Below are positions 7,724 to 13,983 of a DNA stretch of 19,750 nt, one piece after another (the stretch's first letter is position 1; each line of letters opens with the position of its first letter). The position numbers were made by a program, and so were the translations under genes. Under the pieces are notes generated by a model. It had not been told where the DNA came from. It made no database searches and worked only from the letters and a program-made list of their open reading frames with translations. Source of the DNA: an uncultured Eubacteriales bacterium (GTDB lineage: Bacteria; Bacillota; Clostridia; Oscillospirales; Acutalibacteraceae); NCBI GenBank assembly GCA_934444695.1, contig CAKSDF010000022.1, forward strand, positions 1 through 19,750. The letters are read 5' to 3'.

Positions 7724-7780
7724 TCTTTTCACCTTCGCAAGAAAAATGAGGAAAGTTCAAGTGCCGTCCCGCCCTACAAA

Positions 7781-7823
7781 CAAGAAAGCCGAAGCGAGAA
7801 ATTTTAAACATCCCGCTTCGGCT
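7781..7823 (-). terminator. Terminator after rplJ-rplL
   Basis: On the minus strand AGCCGAAGCG (7823-7814) pairs with CGCTTCGGCT (7796-7787), a perfect 10-bp stem with a 17-nt loop, followed by TTCTTGTTT. It lies about 20 nt after the rplL stop codon. Confidence 0.8.
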
Positions 7824-7841
7824 GTAAAGGTAAAGACAAAC

Positions 7842-8213
7842 TTATTTGAGTTCGACCTTTGCGCCGACATCCTCAAGTTTCTTCTTCATCTCTTCGGCCT
7901 CGTCCTTAGCAACTGCTTCCTTAACAGTCTTGGGAGCGCCGTCAACAAGAGCCTTGGCATCGCCGAGACCAAGTCCGGTGATCTCGCGGACAGCCTTAAT
8001 GACCTTGATCTTCTCAGCGCCGACCTCGGCAAGAACAACGTCAAATTCAGACTTCTCTTCAGCGGCAGCAGCGCCGGGAGCGGCAGCAGCAACAGCTACG
8101 GGAGCAGCAGCGGAAACGCCAAACTCCTCTTCGATGGCTTTTACAAGTTCGTTAAGTTCGAGAACTGTGAGTTCTTTAACTGCATCAATGATGCTTGTGA
8201 TTTTCTCAGACAT
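7842..8213 (-). CDS. rplL: Ribosomal protein bL12 (L7/L12)
   Basis: 123 aa, full family length. It forms the flexible ribosomal stalk that recruits translation GTPases. The N-terminal dimerisation domain (ITSIIDAVKELTVLELNELVKAI), an Ala/Gly/Pro-rich hinge (residues ~35-50) and the C-terminal domain (KIKVIKAVREITGLGLGDAK, then VDGAPKTVKEAV) are all visible. GGAGG sits 9 nt before the ATG. It lies 54 nt downstream of rplJ and is cotranscribed from the L10 leader promoter. It is followed by a terminator rather than by rpoB. Confidence 0.98.
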   Translation of the reverse strand: MSEKITSIIDAVKELTVLELNELVKAIEEEFGVSAAAPVAVAAAAPGAAAAEEKSEFDVVLAEVGAEKIKVIKAVREITGLGLGDAKALVDGAPKTVKEAVAKDEAEEMKKKLEDVGAKVELK

Positions 8214-8267
8214 TTATAATACCTCCAAAAAAGTTTTTTTAAAAATAAAATATTTATGAAGCAAAAA

Positions 8268-8783
8268 TTATGCTTCGGCGGGGGCATCTGCACCCTTCTG
8301 CTCTGCAACGGCGTTGAGAGCACGTGCAAGACCTGCAATGCACTGGGAGAGTTCTCCGGCCAGCATTGCATAAAGGGTCTCTTTTCCGGGAACCTTGGAC
8401 ATTTCGGTCACGGTCTCGGCGGTCAGAGCCTTACCCTCGGAGAAACCGGCCTTTACCTTAAAGGTGTCGCTGGTTTCGGCGTATTTGCAAAGTACGCGGG
8501 CGGCGGCGATTTCGTCGTCCTTGCTGGTGGCGATGGCGGTTGTTCCCTCAAGAACATCGTCAAGTCCGGTAATTCCGGCGCCTTCAAGAGCAAAACGCAG
8601 ATAGGTGTTCTTTATAACACGGTATTCAACACCTGCTTCGCGAAGCTCGCGGCGAAGCTTGGTGTCGTCCTCAACACTGATTCCTTCGTATTGAACGATA
8701 ACACCGGCGCAAGCCTCTTTGAGCTTTTCGGTCAGTTCGCTGACAAGCTGTTTCTTCTTTTCGAGAATTGCTGCACTCGGCAT
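8268..8783 (-). CDS. rplJ: Ribosomal protein uL10
   Basis: 171 aa. L10 binds 23S rRNA and anchors L7/L12 dimers at the stalk base. It starts MPSAAILEKKKQLVSELTEK and has the L10 core (VEYRVIKNTYLRFALEGAG), plus a C-terminal helix for L12 binding (YAMLAGELSQCIAGLARALN). The frame remains open to a GTG at 8792, but GGAGG (8796-8792) overlaps that codon and lies 8 nt before the ATG at 8783, so the ATG is used. By family precedent L10-L12 bind the upstream leader and repress their own operon. Confidence 0.98.
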   Translation of the reverse strand: MPSAAILEKKKQLVSELTEKLKEACAGVIVQYEGISVEDDTKLRRELREAGVEYRVIKNTYLRFALEGAGITGLDDVLEGTTAIATSKDDEIAAARVLCKYAETSDTFKVKAGFSEGKALTAETVTEMSKVPGKETLYAMLAGELSQCIAGLARALNAVAEQKGADAPAEA

Positions 8784-8808
8784 ATTATTCACCTCCTGTT
8801 ACGAATAT

Positions 8809-8838
8809 AAAAAGCCTTCTCCGCAAGGCGAAGAAGGC
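8809..8838 (-). terminator. Attenuator terminator in the L10 leader
   Basis: On the minus strand GCCTTCTTCGC (8838-8828) and GCGGAGAAGGC (8824-8814) form an 11-bp stem with a 3-nt loop, followed by five T (8813-8809). It lies 25 nt before the rplJ start and would end transcription when the leader is bound by ribosomal protein. Confidence 0.85.
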
Positions 8839-8839
8839 G

Positions 8840-8932
8840 TAACAGACAAATAGAAAATGTTTGAACGCTTTTCCTCGGCAGGCGGCATAGCCTTTAGGCT
8901 GAATATTCAGCACCCGCTGTCTTTAGAACAGC
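8840..8932 (-). ncRNA. Ribosomal protein L10 leader
   Basis: The minus-strand leader contains AAAGACAGCGGGTGCTGAA, a short hairpin AGCCTAAAGGCT, and GCCGCCTGCCGAGGAAAA. The pairing of AGCGGGTG with the later CGCCTGCCGAGG matches the core of the L10 leader family found ahead of rplJ in Bacillota. It precedes an attenuator and rplJ, as expected. Confidence 0.88.
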
Positions 8933-8938
8933 TTTAGT

Positions 8939-8967
8939 ATATTATCACACTTTTTATAATTTGTCAA
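8939..8967 (-). promoter_or_regulatory. Promoter of rplJ-rplL
   Basis: Minus-strand TTGACA (8967-8962), 17-nt spacer, TAATAT (8944-8939). The start would be near 8932, at the head of the L10 leader. Confidence 0.87.
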
Positions 8968-8990
8968 GGGTTTTAAAAAATTTCTTTTCA

Positions 8991-9041
8991 CGCAAAGATC
9001 CGCGCCTTCACCCGATTAAAAATGCGGTGCCGCGGATTTCG
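8991..9041 (-). terminator. Possible weak terminator after the putP-like gene
   Basis: On the minus strand ATCCGCG pairs with CGCGGAT across a loop of about 26 nt, with two more pairs (GC/GC) beyond a mismatch. The following T-run (TTTTTT) starts only about 12 nt further on, so this is a weak call. Confidence 0.35.
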
Positions 9042-9054
9042 CAAAAAGCCGACA

Positions 9055-10611
9055 TCAAACCTGCTTGCAGGCAGCCTTGACCTCCTCGAATTTATCGGTG
9101 ATCTCCTTATCGGGAGCCTTGGTGAGCAGGCTGACAATAATAATTACCGCAAGACCGACAATGAATGCGGGCAGAAGCTCGTAAATATCAAGTATCGTTC
9201 CGGCAAAGGTTGTTCTAACAAGGAACTTCCAGATAAATACCATTGCGCCTCCGGCAAGCATACCGGAAATTGCGCCGTATTTGTTGGCTCTCTTCCAGAA
9301 CAGCGCGCACAGCACCACCGGTCCGAAAGCGGCGCCGAATCCCGCCCATGCAAAGGAAACGATGCGGAAAACCGAGCTGTCGGGGTCTCTGGCAAGGAAG
9401 ATGGCAATGACCGAAATGACCACAACGGCGACACGGGCAAGGCCGATGGCCTTTTTGGTCGACAGCTTTACGCCGAAGCTTTCCTGAACAAGGTTTTCGG
9501 AAATGCTGGAAGCGGCGGCAAGCAGCTGAGAATCGGCGGTGGACATGGTGGATGCGAGTATTCCCGCAAGAATTATTCCGCCGGCAAAGGCGGCCACAAA
9601 GCCGTATTTGCTAAGGAATTTTGCAATGTCGACAATGACATTTTCGGCGGCAGCGTTGTCGGCATACTGGGGAACGATGCCCTTCATCATAAGGGAATAT
9701 CCGATCACACCGATGAGAATGGCAATGCCCATGGCGATGACCACCCAAACGGAGGCCACACGGCGGGAAAGCTTGAGCTTCTTTTCGTCCTCGATTGCCA
9801 TAAAGCGGAGGAGAATGTGGGGCATACCGAAGTATCCCAGTCCCCATGCAAGGGTGGAGGCCACGGTCAGGGCGTTATAGTCGCCGGTCGCACCTTTGGC
9901 CACATCGTATCCCTTAAAGACGTTGAGGAAGCCGGGAAGATCGGAAACATTGGCAAAAACGGTATCGAATCCGCCGATAAGGCCTTCGCCGAGACCGAGA
10001 ACTATAAGCAGAGCAATCGTCATAATGATGCTCTGTACGAAATCGGTGAAGGAGGCGGCGAAAAATCCGCCCAGTGTGCAGTAAATTATGATTACGGCGG
10101 CGCTGATTATCATGGCGGTCATATAATCCATTCCGAAAAGGGTAGAGAACAGCTTTCCGCAGGCGCAAAAACCCGAGGCGGTGTAAGGAATGAAGAAGAC
10201 TACAATTATGACGGCCGAGATGCAGGTCAGCACCTTTTTTCCGTCGCCGAAACGGCGGGAGAAGAAGTCGGGAATGGTGTAGGAATCGATGCGGTGGCTG
10301 TATATTCTCAGGCGCTTTGCCACAAACAACCAGTTGAGATATGTACCGATCGAAAGACCCACCGCCGTCCAGAAGGCTTCAGGCACGCCGGTCATAAGGG
10401 CGAGGCCGGGCATACCCATAAGCAGCCAGCCGCTCATATCCGAGGCTTCGGCGCTCATGGCCGTTACCAGCGGGCCGAGCTTTCTTCCGCCTAAGAAGAA
10501 GTCGCTTGAGGATTTGTTTCGCTTGGACACCACAAAACCGATTATGACCATAACGGCCATATAAACCAGCATTGTCACAAGCACGATCCAGTCGTTTGTT
10601 GTGAATGACAT
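9055..10611 (-). CDS. putP: Sodium/solute symporter, PutP type (probable Na+/proline symporter)
   Basis: 518 aa, close to the usual PutP length. It is a polytopic membrane protein of the SSS family that couples Na+ influx to uptake of a small solute, most likely proline. The N-terminal helix is followed by SKRNKSSSDFFLGGRKLGP and by the PutP motif SAEASDMSGWLLMGMPG (residues ~53-69), which contains the Na+/substrate-binding Asp58 region. YCTLGGFFAASFTDFVQ and MSTADSQLLAAASSISEN are further SSS motifs. The C-terminal tail KITDKFEEVKAACKQV-like region is soluble. Start: GGGAG lies 7 nt before the ATG at 10611; the frame is open further upstream but without a ribosome binding site. It is a single-gene transcript with its own promoter. 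Confidence 0.92.
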   Translation of the reverse strand: MSFTTNDWIVLVTMLVYMAVMVIIGFVVSKRNKSSSDFFLGGRKLGPLVTAMSAEASDMSGWLLMGMPGLALMTGVPEAFWTAVGLSIGTYLNWLFVAKRLRIYSHRIDSYTIPDFFSRRFGDGKKVLTCISAVIIVVFFIPYTASGFCACGKLFSTLFGMDYMTAMIISAAVIIIYCTLGGFFAASFTDFVQSIIMTIALLIVLGLGEGLIGGFDTVFANVSDLPGFLNVFKGYDVAKGATGDYNALTVASTLAWGLGYFGMPHILLRFMAIEDEKKLKLSRRVASVWVVIAMGIAILIGVIGYSLMMKGIVPQYADNAAAENVIVDIAKFLSKYGFVAAFAGGIILAGILASTMSTADSQLLAAASSISENLVQESFGVKLSTKKAIGLARVAVVVISVIAIFLARDPDSSVFRIVSFAWAGFGAAFGPVVLCALFWKRANKYGAISGMLAGGAMVFIWKFLVRTTFAGTILDIYELLPAFIVGLAVIIIVSLLTKAPDKEITDKFEEVKAACKQV

Positions 10612-10775
10612 TTTTCTACTCCCTTTCGATTGCCCCGCCAAAGTTTTTCTTCTTAACCAACCGGTGGCAGGGCACCAATTGATTGATTACATAAAACACG
10701 CGCATCCAACCGCAGACAAACAATTTTGACGGCCGGATTCTTTTTTTAACGGCAGGCGCAACAAAATATGATAAG

Positions 10776-10816
10776 CAACGGATGGTCGAACACCGTACGG
10801 TTTCGCTCGTCCGTTG
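10776..10816 (-). other. Hairpin at the head of the putP leader
   Basis: CAACGGA (10776-10782) pairs with TCCGTTG (10810-10816). The inner part contains the self-complementary ACCGTACGGT with CGAA/TTCG flanks. It lies about 16 nt after the predicted start of a leader of about 220 nt, and may stabilise the 5' end. I recognise no riboswitch in the rest of this leader. Confidence 0.45.
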
Positions 10817-10838
10817 GTTAAATTAAATAACAAAGGTA

Positions 10839-10867
10839 AGTATAACACAGTTAAAACAAGAATGCAA
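10839..10867 (-). promoter_or_regulatory. Promoter of the putP-like gene
   Basis: Minus-strand TTGCAT (10867-10862), 17-nt spacer, TATACT (10844-10839). The -35 matches four of six consensus bases and is covered by a 13-bp repeat. Confidence 0.7.
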
Positions 10868-10904
10868 TACAGAACGCAGTACAGAATATAGTCTGTACTG
10901 CGTT
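10861..10904. repeat. Three 13-bp repeats overlapping the putP promoter
   Basis: AATGCAATACAGA (10861-10873), AACGCAGTACAGA (10873-10885) and an inverted exact copy of the latter (TCTGTACTGCGTT, 10892-10904). The first two are direct repeats with 11/13 identity at a 12-bp period; the last two form a perfect 13-bp inverted repeat with a 6-nt spacer. The first copy overlaps the -35 element. This layout suggests an operator array; no U-tract follows the inverted repeat, so a terminator is less likely. Confidence 0.7.
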
Positions 10905-10945
10905 TGCTTAATTTTATCCTAATCGGCCTATCTACTATGTTTTAT

Positions 10946-10967
10946 AACCGTACTTCAAACCGTACTT
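10946..10967. repeat. 10-bp direct repeat AACCGTACTT
   Basis: Exact copies at 10946-10955 and 10958-10967, also at a 12-bp period. The second runs into GTACTTATTTTAGTAC, which is palindromic at its ends. It lies upstream of the putP repeat array, possibly as part of the same regulatory region. Confidence 0.5.
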
Positions 10968-11060
10968 ATTTTAGTACAAAAAATAAACCAGGCGTTGGTT
11001 GCTGTTTGCAGGTTTTGTTTTTGCTGTTGCCGGTCTGTTTCGGTTCCTTTCCTTTTGCTG

Positions 11061-11290
11061 CCGCCAAGGTGAGATAGGCATATATGCAGGGACGTAGAGA
11101 GGCTGGCGGAAACCGCAAGCGACTGCGGGGAACAGGGCGGCTGCGTGACGCTGAGGCTATCAGCGCAAGCTGATCGGAGGGAGGCTTCGACATAAACGCA
11201 GCCAATTCAAAAACGGCAGATTTACCTTCCCGACAAAGCTTGCGGGCCGCTGCTCCCTCCGGTCTCGGCCCGCCGAGACAGCCTCAGCGG
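11061..11290. repeat. GC-rich palindromic module with two inverted copies of a hairpin motif (REP/MITE-like or structured RNA)
   Basis: The motif CGCTGAGGCT - stem - CGGAGGGAG occurs on the plus strand at 11149-11183 and on the minus strand at 11289-11253. Flanks are identical in both copies (10/10 and 9/9 bases). The stems differ but both pair: ATCAGC-GCAA-GCTGAT versus GTCTCGG-CGGG-CCGAGAC. Copy one is enclosed by GGCTGCGT/ACGCAGCC (11139-11146 with 11196-11203), copy two by CCGCTG/CAGCGG (11247-11252 with 11285-11290). To the left are CCGCCA/TGGCGG (11061-11066 with 11104-11109), the 10-bp palindrome GCATATATGC (11078-11087) and GCGG-AAA-CCGC. No coding frame is credible. It resembles REP-type or miniature inverted-repeat elements of gut Clostridia, but an RNA role is possible. 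Confidence 0.6.
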
Positions 11291-11439
11291 TAAAGCCCGG
11301 CTGCAGCATCCATAGTGATACTGCCTTTGTAAAACGGTAATGTCAGACGATGATCGAGACAAAAAATACAATGACACGATACCCGATCGCCACACTAAAT
11401 CTTTTTTTCACAGGATACTCCCCGCAAAAACAAATGAGC

Positions 11440-11470
11440 AAAAAAATACTGCACGGTCAACCTCGCAGTA
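11440..11470 (-). terminator. Terminator after tetR
   Basis: On the minus strand TACTGC (11470-11465) pairs with GCAGTA (11452-11447), with a short inner GG/CC, followed by seven T (11446-11440). It lies about 35 nt after the tetR-like stop codon. Confidence 0.75.
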
Positions 11471-11505
11471 GGTGTGTGTCTTTCTCTGCAAAAACAAGAT
11501 TCGGC

Positions 11506-12090
11506 TCAAGCCTCTATGCGTTTCATCAAAAAGGGCATAAGCGCTGCGGCCGATTGCTTTAATGAATTTTCCCCTCCGCAAAGGCACCAGTCGTATATCA
11601 TCGCCCGCTCGCAGAAGGCGTAATACTTAACAATATCCCCCGAGGAAAGCTTATCTGTCAGCTCGCCCGAGGCCTGTCCCGCCGCCACAAGCCGCCGAAG
11701 CAGTCGGAAATACACACGGTTATGATCGACAAGGGTCTTTTCTCCCTTGGCGGTCAGCTGGGTTGCGTACATACGCTTTATAAGGTCGAGATCGACCGTG
11801 TTTTCTATCATATCAAAAAGCTCACCGTTTAAGAAAAGCAATTTTTCGATACATCCGTCCATCTGAGCAAGTCTCGGCTCAAGTTCGATATATTTTTGGT
11901 CGAAAAGATCGGCCAGAGACCCCAGCAGAGCATCCTTTCCGCTGAAATAGTGATAAAATGATCCTTTTGACGTACCCGATTCAAAAATTATTTCCTCAAC
12001 CGTCGTTCCGTCGTATCCACGCTCGTAAAAAAGCTTCCACGCCGCCGAAACGATTTTGCTCTTTGTGCTTTTTTCGGATGTTTTGGGCAT
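11506..12090 (-). CDS. TetR/AcrR-family transcriptional regulator
   Basis: 194 aa, normal family length. The N-terminal TetR DNA-binding domain is clear (residues ~10-60: KIVSAAWKLFYERGYDGTTV, then SGTSKGSFYHYFSGKDAL, the typical recognition-helix and YxYF signature). The remaining helical domain binds an unknown ligand. Start: GGGAGG lies 7 nt before the ATG at 12090; the frame is open further upstream to a TTG at 12162, but that region holds the promoter. It has its own promoter and terminator, so it is likely monocistronic. No transporter lies next to it apart from the putP-like gene about 0.9 kb downstream; its target cannot be told from the sequence. Confidence 0.9.
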   Translation of the reverse strand: MPKTSEKSTKSKIVSAAWKLFYERGYDGTTVEEIIFESGTSKGSFYHYFSGKDALLGSLADLFDQKYIELEPRLAQMDGCIEKLLFLNGELFDMIENTVDLDLIKRMYATQLTAKGEKTLVDHNRVYFRLLRRLVAAGQASGELTDKLSSGDIVKYYAFCERAMIYDWCLCGGENSLKQSAAALMPFLMKRIEA

Positions 12091-12132
12091 ATTTCCGCCT
12101 CCCGTGCCTTCCCGATTTTCGGCTTCACAACC

Positions 12133-12162
12133 ATTATACACCGTTTTCCTACCGGCCGTCAA
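12133..12162 (-). promoter_or_regulatory. Promoter of tetR
   Basis: Minus-strand TTGACG (12162-12157), 18-nt spacer, TATAAT (12138-12133). The -35 overlaps the stop codon of the upstream xre gene. The predicted start is near 12126. Confidence 0.75.
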
Positions 12163-12380
12163 TTGAGATTTTTAAATTCGTCGGTAAGGGCAAGAATATA
12201 GTCGGCGCTGACATTGAATTTTTTGCAGATTATAATTATCTGCTCGGCGCTCATAACCCGCTTTCCGCTTTCATACATACTGTAATGCTGCTGACTTATG
12301 CCGAGAGCCTCGGCCATTTTGCGCTGGGGCAGATCAAGATATTTTCTGAAATCTTTCAGCCGCTCGTTATAATACTTCAT
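12159..12380 (-). CDS. Small XRE-family helix-turn-helix regulator
   Basis: 73 aa, essentially a lone HTH_3 domain: RKYLDLPQRKMAEALGISQQ (helices 1-2), HYSMYESGKRVMSAEQIIII (recognition helix and following turn), then CKKFNVSADYILALTD. It is a DNA-binding protein of the Cro/CI type. Start: AGGAG lies 8 nt before the ATG at 12380; an upstream in-frame start at 12410 has no such site. Two matched 16-bp palindromes lie directly upstream (12411-12452) in the divergent promoter region. It therefore probably represses the plus-strand gene at 12498 and itself. Confidence 0.92.
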   Translation of the reverse strand: MKYYNERLKDFRKYLDLPQRKMAEALGISQQHYSMYESGKRVMSAEQIIIICKKFNVSADYILALTDEFKNLN

Positions 12381-12410
12381 ACTTTCAGCTCCTTGCCGAA
12401 AGTCTATCAT

Positions 12411-12452
12411 ACATACAAAAATATGTAGTTGACATTACATATAAATATATGT
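12411..12452. promoter_or_regulatory. Two 16-bp operator-like palindromes between xre and the divergent gene
   Basis: ACATACAAAAATATGT (12411-12426) and ACATATAAATATATGT (12437-12452) agree at 14 of 16 positions, each with ACATA/TATGT palindromic ends. The centres are 26 bp apart. The second fills the spacer between the -35 and -10 of the plus-strand promoter; the first lies just before it and close to the xre start. They are the natural candidates for the XRE binding sites. Confidence 0.75.
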
Positions 12453-12457
12453 ATAAT
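12429..12457 (+). promoter_or_regulatory. Perfect consensus promoter for the unknown gene at 12498
   Basis: TTGACA (12429-12434), 17-nt spacer, TATAAT (12452-12457). Both hexamers and the spacing are ideal, so the unrepressed promoter should be strong. One operator-like palindrome occupies the spacer. Confidence 0.9.
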
Positions 12458-12497
12458 GTGACTGTAACCAAGCAACATCCACAAAGGAGGAAAGTCT

Positions 12498-13007
12498 TTG
12501 ACAAAATCAACCGACAAAATAAAACCTTCTTCCGCCCCGACAAAATCGGTCGATTCAAAGGTATCGGCAGCAGCTATAAGCCGACTGACATCCGACATAA
12601 AACGCCTTATGACAACCGCTCTCGACGGCGGAAAGCTTATGGGCGAGATACTGTCCGAGCAGTTCATAGAAAGCAATCCGATTTTGGCAATGATGTACAC
12701 CTTCACATATATATACTATTCGGCGCAGATCGACGAAATACGGCAAAAGACCGATGGCTTCACCGAAAAATACAAGGACGTCTGCAAGCTTTCTGCCAAA
12801 GAGCTTTTTTGCAAAGCCCCGCCCGCCGATGAAAAAAGCAGCAAAGGAAGCAGCGAAAGGAATGATAAAACCGCCCGTCAAAACGTCCTTGCCGCCGCCC
12901 TTTCGGACTATAACGAAATTGTCGACCTCTTTTTAAAACTGAGAGATCCCAATGTTCCTCACTCGCTTCGGAAAAGGCGGGAGATAGCCCCTCTCACTGA
13001 CTCGTAG
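12498..13007 (+). CDS. Hypothetical protein, TTG start, divergent from xre
   Basis: 169 aa with no family I recognise. AAAGGAGG lies 7 nt before the TTG at 12498, and no ATG occurs near, so the TTG start is well supported. The N-terminus is Lys/Ser/Pro-rich and likely disordered (residues 1-25). A helical region follows with a moderately hydrophobic segment (SNPILAMMYTFTYIYYSAQI, residues ~59-78) that could be buried or membrane-associated. The middle is charged and low in complexity (~108-126), and the end is basic (SLRKRRE). Codon use resembles the neighbouring genes. Its last 49 bp overlap the 3' end of spoIIR on the other strand. The xre operators suggest it is repressed under ordinary growth. 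Confidence 0.75.
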   Translation: MTKSTDKIKPSSAPTKSVDSKVSAAAISRLTSDIKRLMTTALDGGKLMGEILSEQFIESNPILAMMYTFTYIYYSAQIDEIRQKTDGFTEKYKDVCKLSAKELFCKAPPADEKSSKGSSERNDKTARQNVLAAALSDYNEIVDLFLKLRDPNVPHSLRKRREIAPLTDS

Positions 13008-13837
13008 ATCTCGGCCGCCTTGAATTTCACCTTGTATTTTTCCCCGCCCGACACAAGCTCGGCGCTCTCATCCGAAAGACTGCCGCAAAGGGCCTGCTCA
13101 TCCGACTGCACCTCGCATCCGGCCGAAACACACATGGGCGGAAACATAACGCACCACCAGTTTTTGCCCTCGCCCCTTCCGATGGTCACCTTTAAGGCGT
13201 CATATTCTCCCGCCGGAATGGTAATGCCGTCGTAAACGCGGGTGGAAAATTCCGATTTTGCCACCTCTGCGGTCACCGGCAGACAGCATCCGTTTGATTT
13301 AAGCTCATCCTCGGCCGCCGCTTTTAAGGCACCAAGGTTTTCTTTTGCCAAAAGCATGGCGCCGTCTTTATCCTTCGCCCCGTCAAGATAAAGCTTTCCT
13401 TCGCTCAGCAGCCTGTCCCTCACCTTTATTTTAAGAGCCTGATCCTCCTCGCTGTCGGAATTTGCGATTATGTGGAGCCGCAGCAGACTGTCCTTGACCT
13501 CGTCCACATTCTTTTCAAGGGCAAGGGCCTGTATCACAAGGGTAAAGCACAGCCCCAGAACCACCGCCGCCGCAAGAATCTTTTTGTCAAAGAATTTTCT
13601 ATTTTCTGCGCTCTGATGTGCTGCGCTTTTTTCTGCTCCGTTTCTGTCCACATTATTCCGGCCGACCGTGCTTATCTTCATTGCGTTTTTACCAACCGCA
13701 TCTTTACCGGCATCATTTTTTGCGGCCGTGCTCCCACCGCTCCCATTTTTGTCAAATTCATTTTTGCCAAACATTTTGATCTTAAGCATCTTTGCACTGC
13801 GCTTAAGGGTGCAGGTAAACAAATTAAGTGTTTTCAT
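12959..13837 (-). CDS. spoIIR: Stage II sporulation protein R
   Basis: 292 aa. SpoIIR is made in the forespore, exported to the intermembrane space, and signals SpoIIGA to process pro-sigma-E in the mother cell. The family core is clear: SLLRLHIIANSDSEEDQALK (residues ~117-136), TRVYDGITIPAGEYDALKV, and GKNWWCVMFPPMCV. One transmembrane helix lies at ~87-106. Unusually, about 85 residues precede it, rich in Lys, Asn, Gly and Ala, which is longer than the short cytoplasmic tail usual in the family. GGAGG lies 9 nt before the ATG at 13837, supporting the long form. I could not place a convincing sigma-F promoter. The 3' end overlaps the convergent gene by 49 bp. Confidence 0.93.
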   Translation of the reverse strand: MKTLNLFTCTLKRSAKMLKIKMFGKNEFDKNGSGGSTAAKNDAGKDAVGKNAMKISTVGRNNVDRNGAEKSAAHQSAENRKFFDKKILAAAVVLGLCFTLVIQALALEKNVDEVKDSLLRLHIIANSDSEEDQALKIKVRDRLLSEGKLYLDGAKDKDGAMLLAKENLGALKAAAEDELKSNGCCLPVTAEVAKSEFSTRVYDGITIPAGEYDALKVTIGRGEGKNWWCVMFPPMCVSAGCEVQSDEQALCGSLSDESAELVSGGEKYKVKFKAAEIYESVRGAISRLFRSE

Positions 13838-13952
13838 AAAAAAACACCTCCGAGATTATTTGAGCCGACAGTTTTTGGCCTGCTGTCTATCGGCCTTCAA
13901 GATTATCTTTGGAAGTGTTTTCTAATTTTATTCTTTTTTGTGCGTGAAAGTG

Positions 13953-13973
13953 TAAAAACGGCCGTAAGGCCGT
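13953..13973 (-). terminator. Terminator after hemW
   Basis: On the minus strand ACGGCC-TTAC-GGCCGT (13973-13958) is followed by TTTT (13957-13954). It lies about 10 nt after the hemW stop codon and separates the operon from spoIIR. Confidence 0.8.
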
Positions 13974-13983
13974 CGCGAAAGGT

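Noticed and set aside
9022..10494. 490-codon plus-strand open frame opposite the putP-like gene
   Set aside because: The product is a Gly/His/Lys-rich nonsense-like sequence; the minus strand encodes a clear SSS symporter.
10776..10816. Group II intron domain V-like string (CCGTACGGTTTCGC)
   Set aside because: The 34-nt domain V fold with its GNRA loop is absent, and no reverse transcriptase is nearby.
10966..11205. 79-codon minus-strand open frame in the gene-free region
   Set aside because: It covers the palindromic module, has Ser/Pro/Arg-rich composition and no good start site; the DNA structure explains the sequence better.
11061..11290. CRISPR array or integron attC site
   Set aside because: There are only two motif copies, in inverted orientation, with no regular spacers and none of the attC core sites.
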